21,691 nt of DNA, taken from contig JAHINX010000067.1 of NCBI GenBank assembly GCA_018895765.1, positions 1-21,691 of the forward strand, written 5' to 3'. Below the pieces are notes generated by a model. That model ran no database searches. It was not told where the DNA came from and saw nothing but the letters and a program-made list of their open reading frames with translations. The stretch is from Patescibacteria group bacterium. GTDB lineage: Bacteria; Patescibacteriota; Patescibacteriia; GCA-002772895. Made by a program: the position numbers and the translations under genes. This document shows, piece by piece, positions 1 to 6,575 of this stretch (the first letter of the stretch is position 1; each line of letters starts with the position of its first letter).

Positions 1-558
1 CCATAGACCCGGGCATTGCCACTGACCCGCGCAGTGCCACAGACCCACGCAGTGCCATAGACCTGCGCATTGTCACAGACTTGCGCATTGCCATAGACCC
101 GGGCATTGCCACTGACCCGCGCAGTGCCACAGACCCACGCAGTGCCACTGACCCGCGCATTGCCATAGACCCGCGCATCGTCATAGACCTGCGCATTGCC
201 ATAGACCCGCGCATCGTCATAGACCTGCGCATCGCCATAGACCCGCGCAGTGTCACAGACCAACGCATCGTCATAGACCCGCGCATTGCCATAGACCCGC
301 GCATCGCCATAGACCTGCGCATTGCCAAAGACCAACACATTGCCAAAGACCAACACATTGCCAAAGACCAACGTATTGTCACCGACCCGGGCATTGTTAC
401 AGACCCGCGCATCGTCATAGACCCGCGCATTGCCATAGACCCGGGCATTGCCACTGACCCGCGCAGTGCCATAGACCCACGCAGTGCCATAGACCCACGC
501 ATTGCCATGGACCTGCGCATCGCCACAGACCCACGCATTGTCAAAGACTCGCGCAAAA
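1..558. repeat. 31 tandem copies of an 18-bp unit
   Basis: The stretch is an unbroken series of 18-bp units resembling CCATAGACCCGCGCATTG. Variation is concentrated at a few positions, and most changes alter only the third or fifth residue of the encoded hexapeptide. Units at 325-342 and 343-360 are identical. The three-unit block at 1-54 recurs exactly at 91-144, and its first two units recur at 433-468, which points to recent block duplication. There are no spacers, so it is not CRISPR-like. The array continues past the left edge. Confidence 0.97.
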
Positions 559-686
559 GGGCCAATATAGGCGGTGGGCGCAACATATGTTGTTTCTGCA
601 ACAAGCCCCCCGCCATTTGGGTGATGATGATATTTTACGCCGTCAATTTCAATAACAGGATTGGTATAAAGAACGTTGACCTCCAT
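1..686 (-). CDS. Hexapeptide-repeat (left-handed beta-helix-like) protein, 3' end cut by window edge
   Basis: Reading the minus strand from ATG at 686 gives an uninterrupted frame of 228 codons to the window edge. The first ~43 residues (starting MEVNVLYTNPVIEIDGV) contain a His-His-His and a Gly-rich stretch. They lead into 31 tandem six-residue units of the form [N/D/T]-A-[R/Q/W/L]-V-[Y/C/S/F]-[G/D], for example NARVYG and DAQVYG. This fits the left-handed parallel beta-helix rule, with an aliphatic residue every sixth position and a small residue between, so 31 units would make about ten coils. The start is fixed by an AAAGGAGGTG ribosome site 4 nt upstream and a promoter just beyond it. 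No transferase residues are visible, so a structural or surface role is only an inference. The N-terminus lacks an evident signal peptide. The plus-strand frame over the same repeats has neither initiation signals nor a recognisable fold. Confidence 0.85.
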   Translation of the reverse strand, partial: MEVNVLYTNPVIEIDGVKYHHHPNGGGLVAETTYVAPTAYIGPFARVFDNAWVCGDAQVHGNAWVYGTAWVYGTARVSGNARVYGNARVYDDARVCNNARVGDNTLVFGNVLVFGNVLVFGNAQVYGDARVYGNARVYDDALVCDTARVYGDAQVYDDARVYGNAQVYDDARVYGNARVSGTAWVCGTARVSGNARVYGNAQVCDNAQVYGTAWVCGTARVSGNARVY

Positions 687-713
687 TGCGCACCTCCTTT
701 GAAAGTTATTGCC

Positions 714-742
714 ACTTTAGCAGAATTTTATAAATATGTCAA
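714..742 (-). promoter_or_regulatory. Promoter of the hexapeptide-repeat gene
   Basis: On the minus strand there is a perfect -35 box TTGACA (742-737), a 17-bp spacer, and a -10 box TAAAGT (719-714) preceded by TGC. Start of transcription would be near 707, giving a leader of about 21 nt that carries the AGGAGG site. The -35 box overlaps the ATG of the divergent membrane-protein gene. Confidence 0.75.
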
Positions 743-2163
743 TAGTTAAAAACAAATTACGAATTACGAGTTACGAATTACGAGTTACGCACATAATCTA
801 CGTAGCTTTAACGCTACTTGGTTTGTCGTTCCTTGGATACTTTTTTAGTTTTGTAAATTCCGTAGGTTTCTTTGGATTTGGATTATTTTGTTTGGTTTTG
901 GGGATATGGAAACGTGAGTATGCGTTATACCTGGCCTTTCTGGAGCTCTGCCTTGGGTCTTTCGGGTACTTATTGTCATTTAATGCAGATGGCTTTAATT
1001 TGTCGCTTAGAATGCTGTTTTTTGTAGTGATAATGGGACTGTGGCTATTTGATTTTTTCTATCAAAGAAAAAACATCACAGAAATTTCCCTCCTTCGGAG
1101 AAGGGGGGTTAGGGGGGATTTAATAATAATGTTAGCCATATTCCTATTTATTTGGTTTTTCGGAATATTGCAGGGATATTTGCGTGGGCATAGTATTGCC
1201 AATATCTTTTATGACGCAAATTCATATTTATATTTTTTGCTCTTATTGCCGGCTCTGACTTATATAAATACAAAAGAAAAATTTAAAGAATTGCGAAAAG
1301 TTGTTTTAACGGGCGCCGGTATTTTGGCGCTTGGAACAATAGTAATATTTTTAACATTCACGTATTGTAAAAGCCCCAATTTTTTGGAAATTTTGTATAA
1401 ATGGCTCCGTGATTTTCGTATTGCCGAAATTACGTCTTTAGATGGTGGTTCTTACAGGATATTTTTACAGTCGCAAATTTATCTGCTTGCCGGGCTACTC
1501 ATATTGTCTGGAAAATATTTTTTTGAAAGGATGAAGTTTTGGAAATATAGCGCGCTTACTATTATTTTTAGCGCCGGTATTTATATCAGTCTATCGCGTA
1601 GTTTATGGATTGGATCTGTGGCGGGTATTATCGTATTTTTAACATTAACCAAGCTCGTAGCAAAGAAAAAAGTATTTAGAAAAAGTATTACGCTGATTTT
1701 GTCTATGTTAATTGGCCTTTTACTTGTCGGACTTATTGCAAAAGGCAATATAATGAGTGAACGGTTAAAGGTAGGGGAGAGCGCATCCAACACTCGCATT
1801 GAACAGCTTGTTCCGCTTTTGCCGGCAATTTATAAAAATCCTGTTTTTGGCTATGGTTTTGGAAAAACTTTAACTTTTATATCACGCGACCCAAGAATAA
1901 ACGGCGAATATACGACCCATGCTTTTGAATGGGGATATTTGGATATGATTTTAAAATTCGGCGCGCTAGGGCTTTTGGTATATCTAGGATTTATATCAGT
2001 GCTTCTCTATAGCTTAATTAAAAATAAAAATATTGCGGGCATTGCACTTATCGCCGCGCTTTTATCAGTGCATATGTTTACGCCATACTTGAATCATCCA
2101 TTGGGAATAGGTATCTTACTATTGACTTTTTTATTAGGACATGATATAACAGAAAAAGAATAG
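736..2163 (+). CDS. O-antigen ligase / polymerase-like membrane protein (Wzy_C type)
   Basis: This 475-aa protein is almost wholly hydrophobic, with roughly ten to twelve membrane segments and a large loop near residues 340-400. The SRSLWIG motif near residue 287, then an arginine-bearing loop leading to an NPVFGYGFGK stretch, and a late conserved His (THAFEWG) match the O-antigen ligase family, whose members transfer or polymerise lipid-linked glycans at the outer membrane face. Substrate cannot be told from sequence. The first ~18 residues are encoded by a short repeated tract (ATTACGA/GTTACGA), and the cytoplasmic loop near residues 117-128 (LLRRRGVRGDL) is encoded by a dispersed repeat, so both are likely late additions. 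No clear ribosome site precedes ATG 736, and a later start inside the first membrane segment cannot be excluded. The stop at 2161-2163 adjoins the ribosome site of the next gene. Confidence 0.8.
   Translation: MSIVKNKLRITSYELRVTHIIYVALTLLGLSFLGYFFSFVNSVGFFGFGLFCLVLGIWKREYALYLAFLELCLGSFGYLLSFNADGFNLSLRMLFFVVIMGLWLFDFFYQRKNITEISLLRRRGVRGDLIIMLAIFLFIWFFGILQGYLRGHSIANIFYDANSYLYFLLLLPALTYINTKEKFKELRKVVLTGAGILALGTIVIFLTFTYCKSPNFLEILYKWLRDFRIAEITSLDGGSYRIFLQSQIYLLAGLLILSGKYFFERMKFWKYSALTIIFSAGIYISLSRSLWIGSVAGIIVFLTLTKLVAKKKVFRKSITLILSMLIGLLLVGLIAKGNIMSERLKVGESASNTRIEQLVPLLPAIYKNPVFGYGFGKTLTFISRDPRINGEYTTHAFEWGYLDMILKFGALGLLVYLGFISVLLYSLIKNKNIAGIALIAALLSVHMFTPYLNHPLGIGILLLTFLLGHDITEKE
1086..1128 (+). 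repeat. Dispersed repeat copy inside the O-antigen-ligase-like gene
   Basis: The segment contains TCCTTCGGAGAAGG followed by GGTTAGGGGGGATTTAA. It aligns over its whole length with 14041-14080, downstream of pyrC, with a handful of substitutions. CCTCC/GGAGG-rich arms around TTCGGAGAA make it partly self-complementary. Here it is read in frame as LLRRRGVRGDL, in a loop between two membrane segments. Confidence 0.75.
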
Positions 2164-2171
2164 GAGGTGTA

Positions 2172-2420
2172 ATGCTATCTAAAATCAGAAAGCTTTATGC
2201 TATTTGGCAATTACTTGAAAAACCAGTTTGTGCGCATGATGGCACGCTTTGCTTAAAAGATATTTTAAAGTTGGCATTTGAATATCGAGAAAATACAAAA
2301 ATGCCGGATAATATGCATAAGTGTTTTAGGACGGTTGTGGCATTCCAAAATGCCCGCAATTTCTTTTTTGGATTGCCGGAAGAAATAATTAAAGGGCTAT
2401 TGCTCATCAGGGGAGTATAA
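2172..2420 (+). CDS. Small Cys/His protein, function unknown
   Basis: This 82-aa gene has an AGGAGG site overlapping the stop of the gene before it, 4 nt from its ATG, so the two are surely co-transcribed. The protein has a Cys pair near residues 19 and 26 (PVCAHDGTLC), and later the motif PDNMHKC followed by a basic and aromatic stretch. The gene two places downstream has a comparable layout, an N-terminal Cys cluster then PKSVHKC, so the two may be distant paralogues. Cys and His residues could bind a metal, but no known zinc-finger spacing is seen. No membrane segment or signal peptide is evident. Confidence 0.75.
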   Translation: MLSKIRKLYAIWQLLEKPVCAHDGTLCLKDILKLAFEYRENTKMPDNMHKCFRTVVAFQNARNFFFGLPEEIIKGLLLIRGV

Positions 2421-2431
2421 AGGAGGAGAAG

Positions 2432-2611
2432 ATGCCAAAGTTAGCTGGAGTAAACAAGGACAGACTCATCAATACCTATGAAAAAATAATTGATCGGCAG
2501 AAAGATGAAATAAGGGACTTGAAAAAAAGGCTGACAGATTTGGAAAAAAAGCATGATAAGGCCATCTTACTCTTATCGGAATCATTAAGACTCTTAGTTA
2601 AAAAACGTTAG
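2432..2611 (+). CDS. 59-aa coiled-coil protein, function unknown
   Basis: ATG 2432 follows AAAGGAGGAG by 3 nt and lies 11 bp after the previous stop. The 59-aa product is highly charged. Residues ~12-58 show heptad-like spacing of Leu and Ile among Lys, Asp and Glu (for example DEIRDLKKRLTDLEKK), which predicts a single coiled coil. It lies between two Cys/His small proteins in the same run of genes, so a shared assembly is possible but unproven. Nothing marks it as DNA-binding. Confidence 0.75.
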   Translation: MPKLAGVNKDRLINTYEKIIDRQKDEIRDLKKRLTDLEKKHDKAILLLSESLRLLVKKR

Positions 2612-2630
2612 TTTTATAAAGGAGGCCAGA

Positions 2631-2858
2631 ATGCAAAATAACGATACTCTGCCATTGAAAATATTTTTGGAAGCAATACTTAATCCGCGCGTTTGCAGAT
2701 GCCCTGATGCGCCCGGAGAAGAAGATATAAAACGTTGGGCAAGCGAGGGGGAGTATCCAAAAAGTGTGCATAAGTGTTCTGTAAGCCAAAAATGTTTTGA
2801 TTTTTATAAGATGGCTTATGAGAGAACACGAAGATTGTGCATTAGCAGAAAAAAATGA
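2631..2858 (+). CDS. Small cysteine-rich protein, function unknown
   Basis: This 75-aa protein follows an AAAGGAGG site placed 5 nt before ATG 2631. Cysteines occur as CRC near residues 22-24, as HKC near 47-49, at 54, and near the C-terminus, so a bound metal is plausible. The YPKSVHKC segment resembles PDNMHKC in the 82-aa protein at 2172, and a short aromatic/basic helix follows in both. It is the last gene of this plus-strand run. A weak hairpin and a 46-bp palindrome separate it from the convergent fmt. Confidence 0.75.
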   Translation: MQNNDTLPLKIFLEAILNPRVCRCPDAPGEEDIKRWASEGEYPKSVHKCSVSQKCFDFYKMAYERTRRLCISRKK

Positions 2859-2866
2859 CAAACAAA

Positions 2867-2892
2867 ATCCATCCTGCAAGGGATGGTATTTT
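2867..2892 (+). terminator. Weak hairpin terminator after the small-gene operon
   Basis: CCATCC and GGATGG form a six-pair stem around a six-base loop, followed by TATTTT. The T-run is imperfect, so ending may also depend on the adjacent large palindrome. Confidence 0.5.
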
Positions 2893-2893
2893 A

Positions 2894-2939
2894 ATATGTA
2901 AAAGAATCATATAATTAATTATATGATTCTTTTACATAT
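2894..2939. repeat. 46-bp perfect palindrome at the convergent gene ends
   Basis: Two 23-base arms are exact reverse complements with no spacer, centred between 2916 and 2917. The AT-rich palindrome covers the stop codon and the last seven sense codons of fmt and lies between two converging genes. Either strand's transcript would fold into a 20-plus-pair hairpin, so a two-way terminator or mRNA end protector is the simplest role. Confidence 0.9.
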
Positions 2940-3835
2940 CCTTTTACGAATTCTTCTCCGGTTATCGGTTTTTTGCTTTCGGGCTGGAGGTTGTGGATAA
3001 GTAGAGTTGTATTTTGTCCACAGCCGGTGGCAAGTCCGCCAGACGGGGTTTTAAAGAATTGTCCGGGGTGTTTATCGGGGTAATTTTTGGGGGGCATAGA
3101 TGCTTTGAGGATCTTTACACGTTTGCCGGTGTATTCGCAGAAAGCTCCGGGCCAGGGGTCATAAGCGCGGATCATTCTTTCGATTTCTGAAGCCGGTTTT
3201 GTCCAATCAATTTTTCCATCTTCACGTTTTAAGAGTTTTGTAAAAGTCGCCTTTGTATGATTTTGTTCCTGTGGTGTAATTTTATCGGAAAGATATTTTT
3301 TAATTGTGTCTATTAATAATTCCGGATATTCCTGAGATAGGCGGGTATAAAGCGAACCGTAAGTATCATTTGGTAGAATTATAACTTTTTTTTGCATCAA
3401 AATCGGTCCATGATCCATCTCTTTATCAATCAGCATTATACTAATTGCGGTTTCTTTTTCCCCATTTAAAATTGCGGACTGAAGAGGGGAGGCACCACGG
3501 TATTTGGGAAGAGCGGATGGATGGATATTTATTGCGCCACGTGCTGGAATATCCAAAATTTCTTGTGGAATAATTTTTCCATAATCTACAACTACAAATA
3601 AATCCGGGGCAAGTTTTTTTATTTGACTTATCGTTTCACTGCCAAAATTTTCTGGAGCAATTATATTCAAACCCAATTGTTTTGCCTTGGCTTCTATGGG
3701 GGTGGGGGATATAATTTGTTTTCTTCCGACCGGTTTTGCCGGCTTCGTAACAACCAAAACAATATTAAAATTCTCTGCCAAAGGTTGCAGAGCCGGAAGA
3801 GCAAAATCGTTTGTGCCGAAAAAAATTATGTTCAT
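2915..3835 (-). CDS. fmt: Methionyl-tRNA formyltransferase
   Basis: Transfers a formyl group from 10-formyl-tetrahydrofolate to the methionine on initiator tRNA, before translation starts. The 306-aa length is normal for the family. The N-terminal Rossmann-like domain starts MNIIFFGTNDFA. The catalytic set is present: Asn103 and His105 in NIHPSALPKYRGASP, and Asp141 in MDHGP. The C-terminal barrel domain (from ~residue 205) carries the typical AYDPWPGA segment. Next upstream on the same strand is def, which removes the same formyl group from new proteins; pairing the two is common in bacteria. A 259-bp inverted-repeat element separates them, so they may not share a transcript. No Shine-Dalgarno site precedes the ATG. 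The last codons lie inside a perfect palindrome. Confidence 0.96.
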   Translation of the reverse strand: MNIIFFGTNDFALPALQPLAENFNIVLVVTKPAKPVGRKQIISPTPIEAKAKQLGLNIIAPENFGSETISQIKKLAPDLFVVVDYGKIIPQEILDIPARGAINIHPSALPKYRGASPLQSAILNGEKETAISIMLIDKEMDHGPILMQKKVIILPNDTYGSLYTRLSQEYPELLIDTIKKYLSDKITPQEQNHTKATFTKLLKREDGKIDWTKPASEIERMIRAYDPWPGAFCEYTGKRVKILKASMPPKNYPDKHPGQFFKTPSGGLATGCGQNTTLLIHNLQPESKKPITGEEFVKGYVKESYN

Positions 3836-3841
3836 AAATTA

Positions 3842-4093
3842 ACCTAATTAACCTAATTATTCTAATTACTCTAATCAAGCACTAATTAAAAAATGTCTAA
3901 TGTCTAAAATAACGAAGTTATCTCGACCGAGTTCCGTACTCAGAGAGAGATCTCATAATATTTTATAGTGTGAGATCCCTCGACTCGTCGTTGGGCTCCT
4001 CGCTCGGGATGACACAGGGTATCCTTTTAGTTATTTTGTCATTTGGCATTGGGTATTGATTAGAATAATTAGAAATTAGAATAATTAGTATAA
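3842..4093. mobile_element. MITE-like inverted-repeat element between fmt and def
   Basis: This ~250-bp gene-free stretch has imperfect terminal inverted repeats: 3842-3877 is built of CTAATTA/TTCTAATTA words and 4057-4093 holds the complementary TGATTAGAATAATTAG. A second inner pair (near 3893-3912 and 4029-4050) continues the symmetry. The centre holds a GC-rich inverted block, ATCCCTCGACTCG answered by CTCGCTCGGGAT. There is no coding capacity, and no promoter for fmt could be fixed in it. Confidence 0.6.
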
Positions 4094-4094
4094 T

Positions 4095-4538
4095 TTATTC
4101 ATTGACAATCTTGTCAATGAATAGAATTCCATCTAGATGGTCAACTTCATGTTGAAAGATAATTGCGGGAATATCTTCCAAGTTCATCTTCACTACATCA
4201 CCTTTCTCATTCAGCGCCTTGATGGTTATTTTTTGGCTTCTTTTTACATATCCGTTTTTTCCGGGAACGGAAAGGCACCCTTCTTCAATGGCAATTTTTT
4301 TAAGGGACCGCTTGGTTATTTTTGGGTTTATATATACGTTTATTTCCTCGCCAATTTCTACCAAAATAATTCTTTTTAATATGCCGATTTGGACTGCGGC
4401 AAGGCCCACTCCGCCCGCTTCTTTTATAGAGTGGCGCATGTCCGCTATTAATTTTTTAATTTTTGGACTAGAAAATTCATCCGTTTTAATCGCAGTGGAT
4501 TTTTGGCGCAATAAATTGTTTGGATAGGTTATAATCAT
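4095..4538 (-). CDS. def: Peptide deformylase
   Basis: Removes the N-terminal formyl group from nascent proteins, using a metal ion held by one Cys and two His. All three family motifs are intact in 147 aa: GGVGLAAVQ (residues 42-50), EGCLS with metal ligand Cys88, and HEVDH with His130, catalytic Glu131 and His134. The length is on the short side but complete. No Shine-Dalgarno site is visible before ATG 4538. An inverted-repeat element lies directly upstream, between it and priA. Confidence 0.96.
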   Translation of the reverse strand: MIITYPNNLLRQKSTAIKTDEFSSPKIKKLIADMRHSIKEAGGVGLAAVQIGILKRIILVEIGEEINVYINPKITKRSLKKIAIEEGCLSVPGKNGYVKRSQKITIKALNEKGDVVKMNLEDIPAIIFQHEVDHLDGILFIDKIVNE

Positions 4539-4548
4539 AATAATAAGG

Positions 4549-4685
4549 GATTAGGTTTTAGGTTGTAGGTTGTTAGGCTAAGGTGTCCCGATGTTTATCG
4601 GGACATAATAATTAGTGAAAAAATTTCTTTGAAAATTTTTCACACCAAAACCTAACCACCTAATACCTAACACCTAAAACCTAAT
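4549..4685. mobile_element. Second MITE-like inverted-repeat element, between priA and def
   Basis: The left arm near 4550-4577 is made of ATTAGGTTTTAGGT words. The right arm, 4651-4685, is its imperfect reverse complement (CCTAA, CCTAAT, CCTAACA and CCTAAAA words). Inside are two hairpins: GTCCCGAT with ATCGGGAC at 4585-4604, and a GTGAAAAA...TTTTTCAC stem near 4615-4643. It has no reading frame. Its arms use different words from those of the fmt-def element, but the design is the same. Confidence 0.65.
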
Positions 4686-6548
4686 TTAATATATTGATAT
4701 CGGGTCTACGTCTATTTGATATTTATCGGGGATAATATTTTTAAGAGCTGATAAATTTTTATCCAGCGATTCTTTCAAAATAATATGCATTAAATAATTT
4801 TTTGTCCGTTTTTTATGAAAGGGCGCAAAAGGCGCGCTCGCGTTAAATTCCTTTTTCAATAATTCATTATATAGGTTTTTGGCGTTTAATTCAAGTTCGT
4901 CGCTATTTTCTCCTTTGCATATAATTTTTATAAGGCGAAAATATGGAGGATAACTCATTTCTTTACGTTCGTTCAACTCATTATCATACATATTCTCCCA
5001 GTTGGAAAATAGTATATTTTCCAGATTTGTGGTTTGTATTAGCGCTCTTACGTCCGCTTCTTTTGAAAGTTGTAAGAATCTGTATAATGCCATTGCCGCG
5101 CCTTCTTGCTGGTTGAACTCTGGACGGATAAGATAAAAGTCAAAATCCAGAAGCGCAACTGCATAAACCATTTTCATATCAATCTTTGGCAGAATGTTTT
5201 TCCAGAAATAATCGGTTGTAATGAGAATGTCCGAGTGAAAGGATTCTACCGCATCGCACTTTGTCATTGTCTGAATTTTTATACCGGCAAACTCTTTCTC
5301 TAGTATTTTTTTAAAGTTCTCTATGCCTATTCTGAGAGGTTTTAAGCGGGTATTTTTACATTTTGGACAGGCCGTTTCAATCTCTTTTTTTATGTTGCAA
5401 TGATAGCATAAAAATGAGTTATTGTCAATACTGAAAGGATTTTTGCATTCCGGGCATTTGAAAATATAATTGCAATCGCCACAGATCATAAGCGAGTCTT
5501 TTTCTCTGCGGTTTAAGAACAAAATCACCTGTTTATTTTTTTCTTTTGCCTCTTTTATCATCTCATATAGCGGGAAACTAAAAAGAGGAGATGCGGGATT
5601 TTTTTCTTTTCTGATATCAACTAAAGAAAAATTATTTTTTGCCGGAGGGTTATTAAGGAGAATAATTAATTCTTCTTTTATTTTTTTGTATATTGCGAGT
5701 TCTGGTAGAATATCGCTAAAAATAATTTTTGTGCCAAAATTTGCCGAATATTCCGATAGTACTTTTTTTGCGTCATACCGCGGGTTCTGATCCCACTGTT
5801 TATGATCTTCCGACGAAGAGTTATATATAAAAGAAAAAGAAAGTTTTCTAAAAGGCAAAAAAACACTCGGTCTTGTTCCAAGGACAACTAAGGGGTGCTT
5901 GTTTAAGATTTTTTGCCAAAGAGTAAATTTCTCGCCCTGGCTTAGCTTGCTATGCCAGAGAAGAAGACGGTCTCCAAATACATTATTAAGATAGGGAGCA
6001 AAGAGCGATATATCCTGAATAGAGGGAACCAAAAAGAGAGCCTGCTCATTTTCTAGAAGGGCCTTTTGCGCCAGTTTTATAAACACTCCCAAGGTCTGTT
6101 TTAGGCTTTTATCAAATAAAAAGAACAAATTATTTTTTTCTATTTTTTGGAGAGCGGAATATAGCTCCCTTGATTCATCTTTAGAGAATGAGAGCGGTTC
6201 TTTTGTTAGATTTCTTTCTTTTACGCGTGCTTTAACAATTTGGGGAATAAAAGAATTATAAAAAATAGCAGGCGATGAAAGATAATAGTTTGACGCCCAG
6301 GAAAATAATTTCAAAAGTGAGCCGGGCAAAATAATATCCGTTAAACTTTCAATTTTTTTAATATTTTTATTTTCAATAGATACCTTCTCTGTAACGCGGG
6401 TTATTACGCCATGAATTTTTCTTTTACGAAAATAAACGACCACTAAGTGGCCGGGTTTAATTTTATTTTCCAATTCTTCTGGAACAGAGTAATCAAACTC
6501 ATCAAATCTGCGGGGAAGCTTTGTGAGGGGTATGATTTTTGCGAACAT
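4686..6548 (-). CDS. priA: PriA (primosomal protein N'), ATPase motifs degenerate
   Basis: PriA recognises stalled forks and starts replisome reloading. The 620-aa protein aligns along its length with the family. It has the N-terminal 3'-DNA-binding domain (residues ~1-100, with FDYSVPEEL), a helicase core, eight zinc cysteines in four C-x2-C pairs (356, 359, 365, 368, 381, 384, 394, 397), and the C-terminal domain ending VDPISIY, where E. coli has VDPIEG. The ATP motifs are gone. Where GVTGSGKTE is expected there is LFDKSLKQT (~144-152). VIDEEHDSSYKQ is replaced by IYNSSSEDHKQ (~241-251). GTQMLAKG becomes TTDYFWKN, and the QVAGRAGR arginine finger becomes FLQLSKEA. Fork binding and zinc-dependent protein contacts are probably kept while unwinding is lost. 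Pseudohelicase PriA is known in Deinococcus. Its ATG lies 27 bp from the upstream LigB-like gene, suggesting an operon. Confidence 0.93.
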   Translation of the reverse strand: MFAKIIPLTKLPRRFDEFDYSVPEELENKIKPGHLVVVYFRKRKIHGVITRVTEKVSIENKNIKKIESLTDIILPGSLLKLFSWASNYYLSSPAIFYNSFIPQIVKARVKERNLTKEPLSFSKDESRELYSALQKIEKNNLFFLFDKSLKQTLGVFIKLAQKALLENEQALFLVPSIQDISLFAPYLNNVFGDRLLLWHSKLSQGEKFTLWQKILNKHPLVVLGTRPSVFLPFRKLSFSFIYNSSSEDHKQWDQNPRYDAKKVLSEYSANFGTKIIFSDILPELAIYKKIKEELIILLNNPPAKNNFSLVDIRKEKNPASPLFSFPLYEMIKEAKEKNKQVILFLNRREKDSLMICGDCNYIFKCPECKNPFSIDNNSFLCYHCNIKKEIETACPKCKNTRLKPLRIGIENFKKILEKEFAGIKIQTMTKCDAVESFHSDILITTDYFWKNILPKIDMKMVYAVALLDFDFYLIRPEFNQQEGAAMALYRFLQLSKEADVRALIQTTNLENILFSNWENMYDNELNERKEMSYPPYFRLIKIICKGENSDELELNAKNLYNELLKKEFNASAPFAPFHKKRTKNYLMHIILKESLDKNLSALKNIIPDKYQIDVDPISIY

Positions 6549-6575
6549 AAAACCAGTATTTAGTAGCGGGTATCT

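Noticed and set aside
1..558. CRISPR array
   Set aside because: Units are contiguous 18-bp copies without spacers and keep a reading frame.
81..749. Plus-strand 222-aa frame made of RIAIDP-like repeats
   Set aside because: It is open through the window start, has no ribosome site or promoter, and is the mirror image of the minus-strand hexapeptide gene, which has both.
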